A stretch of 64,000 nucleotides of DNA from Deroplatys truncata (GCA_030765065.1 CM060978.1:58122421-58186420), one strand, 5' to 3'; positions 21,965 through 32,690 are shown, counted from the stretch's first letter. Translations and numbers: made by a program. The notes: a model not told the origin generated them from the sequence alone.

Positions 21965-22110
21965 TTTAAGGACATTTTTCAAGAAATGTATTTTTTTTAA
22001 TTCAGGGAGCCTCAAAACAAGTATTTCCGGTGACATTGAGATATTTAATTTTGGATAGAATCAATACTTCCTGTCTCTACTAGCTACAGGTAGAGAAAGT
22101 AAACATATTG
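21965..22110 (-). repeat. Family A repeat, proximal end only, inverted
   Basis: TTCAGGGAGCCTCAAAACAA through AGGTAGAGAAAGTAAAC, in opposite orientation to the copy it abuts. Confidence 0.7.
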
Positions 22111-22984
22111 TTAGTGAAACAGGTAAACCGAGGTTTAGTCCTCTCTTGTCAACTAAAAGTGTTATATCACATCAAAGTTGTGTCGTACTTTTGTGTAACG
22201 AAAGTTATGTAAATGCAAAATATCAGCTTTTTAACTTGTTAACACTGGATATTGTGTAGGTATATTTCATGTTCAACATAGCTAAATGTTGTTAAGCCTG
22301 TTGCTATTGTAACTAACAAGTACGTAACAAAATTGATTTTCAGTTGTTAAAATGACAAAGTATCTGCTTGCATATATATTGATAGAACTACTGACCAAAG
22401 TTGGCCGTTAATGGATACAATTCAAGGGACATAAACCCAGATCTCCATTTTTACCATTGAATATTTCTCAGTTTGCCGGACGTTTAAGTATTTACTCGTC
22501 CCCGTGCGCTTGTTACGTATAAATTTAACAACGAGGGTTCCAGGAAATGGGATCACGTCCCCAGGGAATAAATATACAAAAACAATAAAACTGTTGCGAC
22601 TAAGGAACAATAAAAATTGTCGTAATCCAAGTTGCCTTTTTCAAGAATTCATGAAAGTGCAGATGGGGAGGGTCCCGATGGGGCCCAGGCGACCTATTGT
22701 GTTTAATGACCTACTCCAGTAATGCTGTACAAACATTTCGTCTCAGGTGATAATTACAAAGTCCGTGTCAGGTGCCCAGTATAGGGTGTGCTTTAAACTG
22801 AGTCAACAACGTGTATAAAACATCAAAGTTATGACGTCAGGGTTCCACTACCGCTACAGGCAACTGCTTTGCTGCTCTTTAATTATCGTTAAAACATATA
22901 GCATCGTAGCGAATGTGAAAATTCGTTCTCTCTGAAGAAGTGGAAATAACATTAGTATTGGTAAGTTATTGTAAAGTATCCTCC
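22111..22984. other. Unassigned DNA
   Basis: No repeat match or gene recognised. The two overlapping frames at 22422-22722 lie on opposite strands and are unsupported. Confidence 0.4.
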
Positions 22985-23153
22985 TGAATTAATGCGCTTG
23001 CCAGAATCCATTAGTGACTACAGATTACAAAAGTAACAGGTAAAAATTACTAGTTATTCAGTAACGGTTACAAAAGCAACTGTGACAGAAAATAACTGTT
23101 ACAATACTGTTATAAAGGTAACAGACAGAAAGTGACTGGTTATTGAGGCAGTA

Positions 23154-24073
23154 CCTTTACTACTTAAATAATTTCAGTCAAATTATATAATAAGTAAATT
23201 CAATTGCCTTGAAGCAATGTGTATGTAATAATTAGTAAAATGAATGTAACAGTCATTGTATATGTTTGTATTATTGTATCCATGTGTAATAACGTTATGT
23301 GAATATATTACGTAATTTAATAATGTAGGAGCTGTGAGAATAATAAGTTACACGTTGCTAACAATAAGGTAACAATGAGGTAACCTTGAGGCAATGATGA
23401 GTTTGAGAGTTTAAATGTTATTTGTGATTCTTGGAAGCATTAAGTTTATTTTAGTGACAGTTTATAAAAATAATCAATCAACAACCAGAAAAAAAGCTTT
23501 ATTAAATGCAGGTATTCTATTGGAGTAAAAATAGCCAATCAGAGACTTGAAATACAGAAATTTACAAGTTTATACGGTTGAAATCTAGTCAGTTGCCTGC
23601 GGACAGTGTTTGTAACCGGATGCAAGATGCGTCCTCGATAGATTTAATATGTATTCGTGAGAGACGAAAAATAGTTTTACTTGGTAAAAAGTATAATTAA
23701 TTAATAAAAAAGAATCTCACAGATCTCTATATCAGTGAAGTGCTATTTAATTTGCGTCAAGGATGAATAAAAAGCAGTGAATTAAAACTTAAAATCTGCG
23801 TAAGCCTACATTCTTGTCGCATCACGCCCTGCAAAGACTTCCATGTCTCTAACAATAATACTGACGCAGCCAAGGCAAACATAAATATATAATATCTACA
23901 GAAACAGTCAAATTACAAACTATTATTTTTAAACTTGGGGCAAAGGCCACCTGAAAGTACATTTGGGGCGAAGGCTACCGGAAACTGTTTACTATACGTG
24001 CGGTTGCAACTACTATAAGTTCGGTTCCCCAACAGTTGAGCTACAAAACAACTCCAACAAAACACCTTCTTCA
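23154..24073 (+). mobile_element. Family B LTR, plus orientation, copy 1
   Basis: 920 bp from TGAGGCAGTACC to ...CTTCTTCA (TG...CA ends). TTTCAGTC, ATGTAGGAGCTGTGAGAATA and CATAAATATATAATAT blocks match the other copies. It is directly followed by a primer-site-like motif. No gag or pol follows. Confidence 0.75.
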
Positions 24074-24075
24074 AA

Positions 24076-24096
24076 TTGACGCCCAAACCGTGGTGC
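24076..24096 (+). promoter_or_regulatory. Primer-binding-site-like motif after LTR copy 1
   Basis: TTGACGCCCAAACCGTGGTG lies two bases after the LTR end. It resembles the tRNA-complementary TGGCGCCCAACGTGGGGC type used by many LTR elements, with changes. Confidence 0.6.
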
Positions 24097-24827
24097 AAAT
24101 AACGAAACAAATCTATGACAGAAAGTAGCTAATTATAAAATAACCGTTACGGGAGATAGGGTTACATAAAGTAATTAGTTGTACAACAAGGTTTACAAAA
24201 GCAACGGGAAAGAAAGAGATGGGTTGCTTCATAACTGTTAGACAAATAAACAGGGAGGACGAATTATTAGGTAAATACTCAGCAACGATTACAAAAGTAA
24301 TCTTTATTATCTAACAGTTACAAAAGCAACGGAGAACAGAAAGTGATTACTTATTCAACGATTACAATAATAACGTGAACAGAAGGTAACGAGTTACTCA
24401 TTAAAGATTGCAACAATAATGGGATTGAAAGCAACGAGTTATCCAGTAACGATTACAAAAGTAAATAGTAACGAGTTGCTGAGTAATGGTTACAAAAATA
24501 ACGATTACAAAAGGGAACCAGTTACACAACAAAAGTTAGAAAAGTAACTGCGACAGAAAATAACTAGTTACAAAACAGTAGTTATAAAGGTAACCGGGAC
24601 AGAAAGTGACAGTTACAAAGTAACGGTGACAGAAAGCACCTAAGTATAAAGTAACCGTTACTAGAGCTATGGTGACAGAAAGCAACTAGTGGTACAACAC
24701 GGTTGCAAAGGTAACGGCAAAGAAAGTGACGATTTGCTTCATAATGTTAGACAAATAATAGGGAGGACGAATTATTAGGTAAAAACTCAGTAACGATTAC
24801 AAAAGTAACCTTTATTTAGTAACAATT

Positions 24828-25755
24828 TGAGGCAGTATTTTTAACACTTAAATTATTTCAGTCTAATTATATGATATAAATTCAATAACAGCCCGCCTTG
24901 AAGCAATATGTGTATGTAATAATTTGTAAAATGTATTTAACAGTCAATGCATATGCTTGTATTATTGTATCCATATGTAATAATGTTATGTGAACATGTT
25001 ACGTAATTTAATTATGTAGGAGCTGTGAGAATAATAGGTTAAAAGTTGCTAACAATGAGGTAACCTTGAGGCAATAATGAGTTTCAGAGTTTAGTAATGT
25101 TACTTGGGATTCTTGGACGCAATAATGTAATAAATGTGGCAGTTTATAAAATAGCAAATCAACAACCAGAAAAAGCTTTAGTTAAATGAAGGTATTCTAT
25201 TGGATTAGGAATAACCAATCAGAGACTTGAAAAACAGAAATTTACAAGTTTAAGCGGTTGAAATCAATTCAGTTGCCTGCAGACAGTGTTTGTAACCGGA
25301 TGCGAGATGCGTCCTCGAGAGATTTAATACGTATTCGTGAGACAAAAAATAAGTTTACGTGTTAAAAAATACAAGTAATTAATAAAATAATCTCACAGCT
25401 CTATATCGGTGAAGTGTTATTTAAATCGTGTCAAGCATTAGTAAAAAGGAGTGAAGTAAAATTATAATCTGTGTTAGCCTACATTCTTAAGTCGCACCAT
25501 CTCCCTGCTAAGACTTTCATGTCTCTAAAAATAAATACTGACGCAGTCAAGGCAAACATAAATATATAATATTTAAAGAAACACTTAAATTACAAACTTA
25601 ATATTTTTTTAAACTTGGGGCAAAGGTCACCGGAAAGTACATTTGGGGCGAAGGCTACCGGAAACTGTTTACTATACGTGCGGTTACAACGAATTTCAAG
25701 TTCGGTTCCCTAACAGTTGAAATATAATACAACTCCTTTAATATGACCTACTTCA
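24828..25755 (+). mobile_element. Family B LTR, plus orientation, copy 2
   Basis: 928 bp, TGAGGCAGTATTTTTAACAC to ...GACCTACTTCA. It is clearly homologous to copy 1 but differs by many substitutions and small indels, so the pair is not a recent 5'/3' LTR pair. Distance from start to start is 1674 bp. Confidence 0.8.
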
Positions 25756-25757
25756 AA

Positions 25758-25777
25758 TTGGCGCCCAAACGTGGGGC
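25758..25777 (+). promoter_or_regulatory. Primer-binding site
   Basis: TTGGCGCCCAAACGTGGGGC, two bases after the LTR end. This is the best-preserved primer site in the window and identifies family B as LTR ends. Confidence 0.75.
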
Positions 25778-26094
25778 TTATAAATAACAACGTAAATAAA
25801 TATAACATCTTCGAGTTACAAAAGCAACCAAGAATAGGAAGTTATTACTTACAACAATAATGTGTACAGAGGGTAACCAGTTACTCATTAACGGCTGCAA
25901 CAATAATGGGGATAGAAAGCACGAGTCATCCAGTAAATATTATAAAAGTAACAGGAATAAAAAGTAACGAGTTGCTGAATAACGCTTACAGAGTAACGGG
26001 ATCAGAAAGTCGCTAGTTACTTTGTTACGGTAACGAAAACAATCAGTTACCGGTTACGTTTACAACAGCATTGGGACGCAAAGTTACTTGTTAC

Positions 26095-26550
26095 CTACCG
26101 AGCGAGAGGGTTCCACGGTAAGACGTGAAGCTTGCACTTGGGAGGTCCCGGGTTCGATTCCCGTCGGGTCGGACACTCTGACTGGATTTTTTCATGGTTT
26201 CTCCCCGTGTCGGTAGCCGAATGCTGGAGTGGTTTCTCTTCTACCAAGAATCTCTTGCACATTGTTTCCTATCATCTGTTTCAGGATCGTAGGTAAGGCG
26301 ACGGCGTTCTGTTTGTTGCGGCTGGGCGGTAGATATGCGCTTTAGAAGGGTTTCTCCCAGGCGTTGGTTGAACTGCTGACGGACACGATTTCTGAGCGTA
26401 TCCCTGGTATGCGCACATTGTCACTCGTATCTGGTTACCCTTCGGGTCTCCCTCCCTCTCAGGGGTTACGTTAGACACAAAAAGGGTCACTCTAGACTAC
26501 TAGCGGAACTCTGACCCGGTTACGGGATCTCTCCGTGTTATGTATCCTAA
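26095..26550 (+). mobile_element. tRNA-derived SINE inserted in the GTTAC field
   Basis: The head CTACCGAGCGAGAGGGTTCC is A-box-like, and GGGTTCGATTCCCGTCGGG (about 26150-26170) is a strong B-box. The body has GACACTCTGACTGGATTTTT and GTTGCGGCTGGGCGGTAGAT; the latter is shared with the SINE at 1180-1815. GTTAC-type repeats resume on the right. Confidence 0.7.
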
Positions 26551-27010
26551 TACTACTAATTTTTACTCGTAACGGCTACAAAAATGATAAGAAAATAATA
26601 TAACGAGTTAGTAGTAGATCTGCAAGAATAACAGCGGCAGAACGTAACAGTTACTCATTAACGGTTACAAAAATATCGGGCACGTAAAATAACGATTGCA
26701 AAAATAACGGACGCAGAAAGTTATTAGATTAAGTAGTAATTACCAAAGTGACGGAGGCAGAAAACTACAAATTACTCGGTAACGGTTTCAAAAGTAAGGT
26801 GGCAGAAGTTTATTGTTTACTCAGTAATGGATACAAAGGTATCGGGGTAGAAATTTACCATTTACTCGGTAACTGTTACAAAGTTAATAAAGTACAACTG
26901 GTACTTATTTATTAAGAAACGGTTACAAATGTAACGGAAACAAAAAGTTATTATCTACTCGATAACCGTTACGAAGGATGATACCGTAACTACTGACGGG
27001 AAGTTATAAA

Positions 27011-27952
27011 TAATTAAATAAAAATTGATAGTAAAATAGAGAAACAATTGTGAGAAATAATCACCCTGTATTAAATCACTGTACAACGTAATAAACTTAT
27101 GTTGAAAGATTTATCAAGAGAGGATCGTCAACGTCATATAAGAAAGCTCACATAGCAGCCGAATACAGAGCACATTAGCTTAAAGTTTCTGAGAAACCAT
27201 TTAGGAGTTGATTTCAGTACGTTTGTAGTCTCGCAGCCCAATTCTGTAAATTAGAAAGGCAAAAGAAATTGTGAGAAAAGTGAGAGGTTTACAGTGAGAC
27301 GCGTGCATGAAGAGGGATTAAGTATTGGCCCGGGTAAGATGTAAAGTTGGAAGGGGAATAATATGTAGGTGGAGGTAAACTTAATAAAGGCGTGCAATTT
27401 TAGATGGGAGAGTTACTCTGACTCTGCTTCCGACATGGGTACTTACATTTGTTCGTGCACACAGTTGTGCATACATTACTCTCTCTGGTACCGTCACCGG
27501 TACGTACTGCTCGTGTGAGTAAGATTTTTCGGCTATTACGAGAGGTCTCGCCGATAAGCATTTTAACGACTCACGGCAAGTTACACTACTAGTTTCTTTT
27601 ATTGCGGAAAAGCTATTTCCAACCATAACTCTGATACTGCAGAAGTTAGCAGGTATAACAATTCAGTTGTTACATTTTCGAGGACTGAAGTTCATAATCA
27701 GTTTCATTATTTATAGGTAAACGGTCGGCAACTCGCTTCAATAGCTCAAGTATAGTGCCTTCGTTTTATGCCAAGGCCACAACAGCCTCATATACGTATT
27801 GGTCGAGACGGCAACTACCTCGGTATTATGCCACTGTGCAGTAGCGGCGCAGGACGTGTCAAGGATACGTTTATCAGCTGCGAACTGTCTCAGTCGTTGC
27901 TTTGTCTTCGTGTTGTGAAGTATTTCGACAGTACGTGTTGTGTAAGATTTCT
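27011..27952. other. Unassigned DNA
   Basis: Not recognised. The 81-residue minus frame at 27381-27626 and the 62-residue plus frame at 27768-27956 lack known motifs. The 25 bp at 27754-27778 recur exactly, inverted, at 30577-30601. Confidence 0.4.
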
Positions 27953-27956
27953 CTAG

Positions 27957-29101
27957 CCCTAGAGAGGTGGCGCGGGGTATTTTCTGACCCCAGTCAGTTT
28001 TATTTGCAAGTTATATATAATGATTTCGTATACCTGAACCCTGCCTTTCCCTTACCTTTCACTGCATTCCTTGGCTTTTGTTAGAGGTCTCAGCATTGAA
28101 ATACAGGTCATAAATTCCTAGAGTATAGGCTATTTGTGTTCTTCGGGTGAAATGAGGGCAGGAAATACCCCACGCCACCTCTCCCGTTGCCTGTTATGTG
28201 TCTCGTCTGCATATTGTTTCTGTAGTTACAGTGTGTTTTCAGCTGAACCTTCGAGAAGTTGTGGTTATAATATTTACGTATTTTTTTGTCTTAAACGTAG
28301 TGCTGGTTTTATATCAATATGTGTTATGAGGAACACCAGGCAAGGTTATTAGCCCTAATAAGGAAAGTGGAAGAAGAGGAAGCATTAGGTGGTGAAGGCA
28401 GCGAAACCGAAGATGAACTTGAAATACTGAGTTCAAATAGTGAAAGTGAGCAAAGTGCAGAAGAGGATCGAGTTACGGCATGGAAAATGGTTCAGCCTCC
28501 CCAAAATTAACGTACTCGCTCCCACAAGATAGTAACTCATTTACCAGGTGTAAAATCTGCAGCTAAAAATGCAAAATCTTCTATAGAATTATTGCTTGAG
28601 AAAATACGGCATTTTATAAATGCAGCACAACCAGAAAATCAAGAACAGGAATTGCCAGTGAATAAAAGAATGAGGTGTAATGTGTGTCCGAGAATGCAGA
28701 CAGAAAAACAAAACTTTCGTGTGTAAAATGCAAGTGTGCAAAGACCATAGTGTAGTCGTGTGTAGGAGCTGTGTGTGAATTATAATATGAACATCAACAT
28801 ATGTTCTTATTGTCGAGATGGAAAAAAAACACATTAACTGTGATACTTTATTACTATGAGTGAAGTGAACATTTAAATATATTTTTTATGCCGCGCATCA
28901 GTCCAAATTGCAAGGAACTGTCAATTCAAAGTTTTTGTTTTTATTTTTTAAAGTAAATTTCTACAACCAACATTTATTTTAATACACAATGTATTACTCG
29001 GTATATGTAAGCAATAATTAGATAAATTTATTAATTCGGTCCATTTACAACAACCGTTTTATTCCTGGGGTCGCGAGTGACCCCGCGCCACCTGTCTAGG
29101 G
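27957..29101 (+). mobile_element. Internally deleted piggyBac-like element
   Basis: The ends form a strong inverted repeat: CCCTAGAGAGGTGGCGCGGG at 27957 and, reversed, CCCTAGACAGGTGGCGCGGG ending at 29101, each leading into a further GACCCCAG match. The flanks are CTAG at 27953-27956 and 29102-29105, not the TTAA usual for this superfamily. At 1145 bp it is too short for an intact transposase. Confidence 0.75.
28319..28785 (+). pseudogene. piggyBac-like transposase, catalytic core deleted
   Basis: From ATG at 28319 an acidic N-terminus (EEEEALGGEGSETEDELEIL, Ser/Glu-rich) runs to a TAA at 28508. It continues in frame with a H-L-P-G-V-K-S-A-A-K-N-A-K block, which in the family leads into the catalytic region. 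It then jumps to a C-terminal cysteine-rich finger, R-C-N-V-C-P-R...C-K, shifted by a frameshift near 28727, ending C-x-x-C-V. The Asp-rich catalytic domain of several hundred residues is missing. The product, if any, would bind DNA only; more likely it is dead. Confidence 0.7.
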
Positions 29102-29165
29102 CTAGGAATGACTTTCTCTTATTAGTGCACGAAAATACCTGCCAACAAATTCGTGCTTGAACAGC

Positions 29166-29985
29166 GTATTTTTACTTTCTCTACTACATATAGTAAGTAG
29201 GGGAAGTATTGCATTCCACCCAAAGATTCGATACCTAACTTTCACCGGAAATACATGTTTTGAGGTGCCCTGAATCTAAATAAACCATTTTTGGAAACAT
29301 GTCCGTGTATGTGTCTGTGAACAGCATAAATCAAAAACGAAAAGTTGGATACATAGCAAACTTGTATTTGAGTTTAGCATCTTCCAAGGATGAGACACGA
29401 AGATTTTCAAGAAAATCCTCCTACCAGACTACCCTTTACATAGAAAATGTTTCAAAAACTTTGATTTTCTCAAAAATGGCCGCAACGATTTGGATTAAAA
29501 TATCATATGTTTAAGACACTTTCATGGTAAATGAAATGTATATCTTGAATTTTCTGGGAATGTTCCCAAAGGTCCTCTTCATTCTGAATTACTTTTGCAA
29601 AATGGTAAAGCGTAAGAGATAGACAAAATTTTACTACACAAAACAAAATGTAGATCTCGTTAATGCATACAATTTATGCCACACTATTTTTTTCCTTTCT
29701 TTCTATGAAGTGAACCATTTTCGAGATGTTTCCAATGCTTATAATTTTCTCAAATGGGAATTTGTTATTCGTTTATTTATGTCCTGGGAAATCAAAGAGA
29801 ATGGAATGCTTCACATAGCAACCAGCTCTTAAAAGGTTAATTTTATATTATATTAGCACTAAAATAAATTTTGCAAACGTTTATCTCGATTAACCTGACG
29901 TAAATGGAGAATAAGCGTTTGTAAAAATAGTTTGTACAAGAGTAAAGAAAATCATATGAGTGCAATACATCAGATTTTTATGTAC
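29166..29985 (+). repeat. Family A repeat, full length
   Basis: Starts ACTTTCTCTACTACATATAG and ends TTGTACAAGAGTAAAGAAAA. All internal landmarks are in order, making it one of the best copies for a consensus. Confidence 0.8.
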
Positions 29986-30028
29986 GATACATACGTGAAA
30001 ATTGAATCATGTAGACATGGGTGTAGAC

Positions 30029-30180
30029 CAAGGGTGGCGAAAACGACTTCCTTCCGCGAGTCACCAAATATGCAACACGCACTGTATCACTCAGCATGCG
30101 AAAAATAAATGAACGTTTGCAGAGAGGGAACGGTGCCTGCGAGTCAAAATGACTCGCGAGTCACCTTTTCGCCACCTCTG
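30029..30180. mobile_element. hAT-type MITE with 8 bp duplication
   Basis: 152 bp from CAAGGGTGGCGAAAA to TTTTCGCCACCTCTG, inverted ends of about 14 bp of the CAGRGGTGGC type. It is flanked by GTGTAGAC at 30021-30028 and 30181-30188. An 8 bp duplication and these ends are the hAT signature. It carries GACTCGCGAGTC, a perfect internal palindrome, and no coding content. Confidence 0.9.
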
Positions 30181-30188
30181 GTGTAGAC

Positions 30189-30480
30189 AATTTCAGCAGC
30201 AATTTCTTGGTTATCCAGTTCCGGGTAGAGACACTGTGAGATGTTTGGTCAATAAATTTAGAACAATGGGATCGCTAAACGCTAAAAAACAAAGTTTAGA
30301 GGAACAATCCCCACACCTTAGACGAAATTAAGGACATTATAAAAGCAGAAATTATGAATATTGCGCTAGAAGAACTTAAGCATGCGAATGGTAATTTCAT
30401 CCACGATGTCAAGAATGTCTTCGCGCAGATGGACACCACTTTCAACAACACTTATAAGAAAGTTAGTACTCATTACATGT
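30189..30480 (+). pseudogene. Fragment of a mariner-like (DUF4817-type) DNA-binding region
   Basis: The frame reads F-Q-Q-Q-F-L-G-Y-P-V-P-G-R-D-T-V-R-C-L-V-N-K-F-R-T-M-G-S, the pattern of the helix-turn-helix in DUF4817-type transposases (around 30188-30275). After a frameshift, L-D-E-I-K-D-I-I-K-A-E continues helically. The hAT MITE interrupts it on the left. No catalytic motif. Confidence 0.45.
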
Positions 30481-31354
30481 ATGTTAACAACACTCATGAG
30501 TAATAACGCGGAGTTACGGAACGGAAAACCGGCAGTGTAGTAGACTGTGTGCGGAGCACGCATTCGCGCGATCCGCGGCCTTGGCATAAAACGAAGGCAC
30601 TGCATTAGATCACATTAAAATTTCTCAGTTAATTTAAACTGATGCTGCCTTTTTACAATACATCCACCCATAACCTGACAGAAAGACCTAATGTCCATAC
30701 CACCAGAACAAGATAGATCATGGCAGCAGAATCAACAACGAAGCACGTAAAGTAAACGACATCAAAAGTGCAGACCATCGTTGCTGTATCAAGGATAATG
30801 CAAACATCAGTTTATTATGTAGCAAGCAACTGTGATAAAAAGTGGGTATTAAATATGCAAAAATAAGGAGGACAGAAAAGTATTTGTTGTGACTAACTGT
30901 CTGTAGAAAAACGAACTTTTATATGAATAATTTGTAAAATAAAATAAATAACTATGTGTTGAGGAAGTCGTTGGAATGTTACACATCATATATACTCTAC
31001 AGAGTATATCTGCCGCATACGGTAGCCAGTGTTTCGCAATGAGTGCCAAATAAAACCACTAACTTTGATTCTACACTCGGCAGTGTATTATTTTCTCATA
31101 TTTCTAATTTTTTCCGTCGACTCAGTTCCCAAGAGATACGCCCTTCCCCATCTCTCCGTTCTTGTGCTCCCACCCCAAGTACCCTTGCCCCCTCTGTCGG
31201 CTCTGCGCTCTATGAGAATAGAAAATGCAAACTTTTAATTAAATTCCAACCAGGTGAGATGGCAGCCAATACGGCTTACCAACATCCCAGCGTTTTGCAA
31301 GCTTATGGTCATTCAAAAATAATAGCGGCTAATCAAAACGGTAGCCGATTGTGT
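30481..31354. other. Unassigned DNA
   Basis: Contains the inverted partner (30577-30601) of the 25 bp repeat at 27754, in a GC-rich patch. The 187-residue frame at 31043-31606 runs into family A and is not supported as a gene. Confidence 0.35.
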
Positions 31355-31426
31355 CCTAAAAATTTGATGTTCTACATTCATATGAGTTTCTCTACCCTCT
31401 ATCGCTCATTAGTGTGTACACAATTT
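31355..31426 (-). repeat. Family A distal-end fragment
   Basis: AATTTGATGTTCTACATTCA through TTTCTCTACCCTCTATCGCT. It lies head to head with the next copy, whose own proximal end begins immediately after it. Confidence 0.7.
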
Positions 31427-32131
31427 TTACTTTCTCTACTACGTATAGTAAGTAGTGGAAGTAATGTATTCCACCCAAAAATTCGATACCGAGATTTCAC
31501 CGGAAATACAATCCAAAAATCCAAAAAAAAACATTTTTGGAAACATGTCCGTGTGTGTGTCTGTGTGTCTGTGAACAGCATAACTCAAAAACGAACAGTC
31601 GGATAAACACCAAACTTGGTATTTAGTTTCAGTATCTTCCAGAGATGCAACACGAAGGTTTTCAAGCAAATCTCCCCACTCCAGACTACCCTTTACATGG
31701 AACATCTATCCAAAATTTTAATTTTCTAAAAAATGGCTCTAACGATTTTGATAAAATATCATATGTTTGAGATATTTTCATGACAAATAAAATGTATATC
31801 TCGAATTTTCTAGGAATGTCTCTAAAATTATTCTTCATTGTGAACGACTTTTGCATAACTGCTAAACCATAACAGAGAGACAAAATTTTACTACCAAAAA
31901 ATGTAGATCGGGTTAAAATACACGATTATGTCATGTACATTTTGTTTTGTTGAGTGAACCACTTTCGAGATATTGCTTGTTATTCCCTTAGCTTTTTCAA
32001 TAATTGTACTTTTTCTCAAATACGTTATTCATTTTTTTATATCCTGGACATGCAAAGAGAATGGAATGCGCCACATAGCAGCCAGCACTTAAAATATTTG
32101 ACTATAGCTTAAAACCTACCATATTCACCTT
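31427..32131 (+). repeat. Family A repeat, left part, split by the giant palindrome
   Basis: Begins TTACTTTCTCTACTACGTAT and is ordered and well conserved up to ...CATATTCACCTT at 32131, where the palindrome starts. The remaining distal part resumes at 45843. Intact relatives read straight through CCCCTTGCATCTACAAGAAA at this point, which fixes the insertion site. Confidence 0.85.
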
Positions 32132-32141
32132 AGTAGTATTA

Positions 32142-32290
32142 GTCCCGGATGAGCCAATTGTTTTAACGATAATCCTGCCGCTAGGGGCGCTGGTGTCGCT
32201 AGTGTCGGTGCGTGCGACGGCGGCGGCGGTAAGTTTGAAAAGCGCCCTGAGCGGTAGGATTATCGTTATTGCAATTGGTTCATCCGGGAC
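32142..32290. repeat. 149 bp mini inverted repeat at left tip
   Basis: GTCCCGGATGAGCCAATTG at 32142 is mirrored by CAATTGGTTCATCCGGGAC ending at 32290. The match continues inward through AACGATAATCCT(G/A)CCGCT and meets across a GC-rich loop (GACGGCGGCGGCGG). It looks like a MITE forming the tip of the arm. The identical structure sits at 45684-45832. Confidence 0.9.
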
Positions 32291-32439
32291 GAGTTGAAAG
32301 AATTGAGGATTAGGGTAAGGTGAAGGAAGAAGAGGAAGTGACGTGGAGTGTTTTGATTGGTTCGTTAATTTGGGTGGAAGATGAAGGAAGGAAGATGGAG
32401 GAGTATGGAGGTTGCGTGATGGAGAGGAGCTGGGTGGCG

Positions 32440-32690
32440 AGGTGTTGTCTGTGCGGAGGTCGGGACTGAAAGAGGGAAAATATGGGGGAGCGAGGGATAA
32501 AAAGTGTAACAGAAAGTGACGTGTGAAGTTGTGATTGGTGGGAATAAGAAGTGATGTTATTGGTGGAAAGGAGCAAATGAAGGTTGTTGATTGGTAAGAA
32601 TAAGAGAGGTTATGATTGGTGGAAAGAAAAAGGAGTGGGGTATGTTGGAGGTGATGGGAAAGGTAAGTTTTGCTAGCAACAGGATTTGCA
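32440..32690. promoter_or_regulatory. Outer CCAAT-box promoter block, left arm
   Basis: Four ATTGG (CCAAT on the minus strand) motifs lie between about 32530 and 32620. Outward (minus strand), TTTTTATCCC then TCAGTCCC near 32470 would be a TATA-like/initiator pair about 30 bp apart. Inward (plus strand), AAAGGTAAGTTT at 32659-32670 is a splice-donor-like site. Direction is undecided. Confidence 0.4.

Larger units (their letters stand above)
22985..27010. repeat. GTTAC-rich palindromic minisatellite field (interrupted)
   Basis: A diverged unit of about 45 bp combines GACAGAAAGTAACTAGTTAC and GTAACGGTTACAAAAGTAAC-type segments, both partly self-complementary. It fills 22985-23153, 24100-24827, 25800-26094 and 26560-27010, with LTRs and a SINE between. 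Inside it a longer block (TAGACAAATA..GGGAGGACGAATTATTAGG) recurs at about 24240 and 24748, suggesting a higher-order unit near 0.5 kb. Confidence 0.75.

Noticed and set aside
23154-25755. The two plus-strand family B LTRs as the paired ends of one retrotransposon
   Set aside because: They differ by many substitutions and indels. Both are followed by a primer-site motif, and the 754 bp between them is minisatellite, without gag or pol or a clear polypurine tract.
26150-26175. Functional tRNA genes at B-box sites (also 4690, 6990, 8433, 16800, 62165)
   Set aside because: No complete cloverleaf or anticodon arm can be drawn, and SINE-type bodies follow the heads.
31043-31606. 187-residue plus frame
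   Set aside because: Ends inside a family A copy and is absent from other copies. No motif, no start or splice context.
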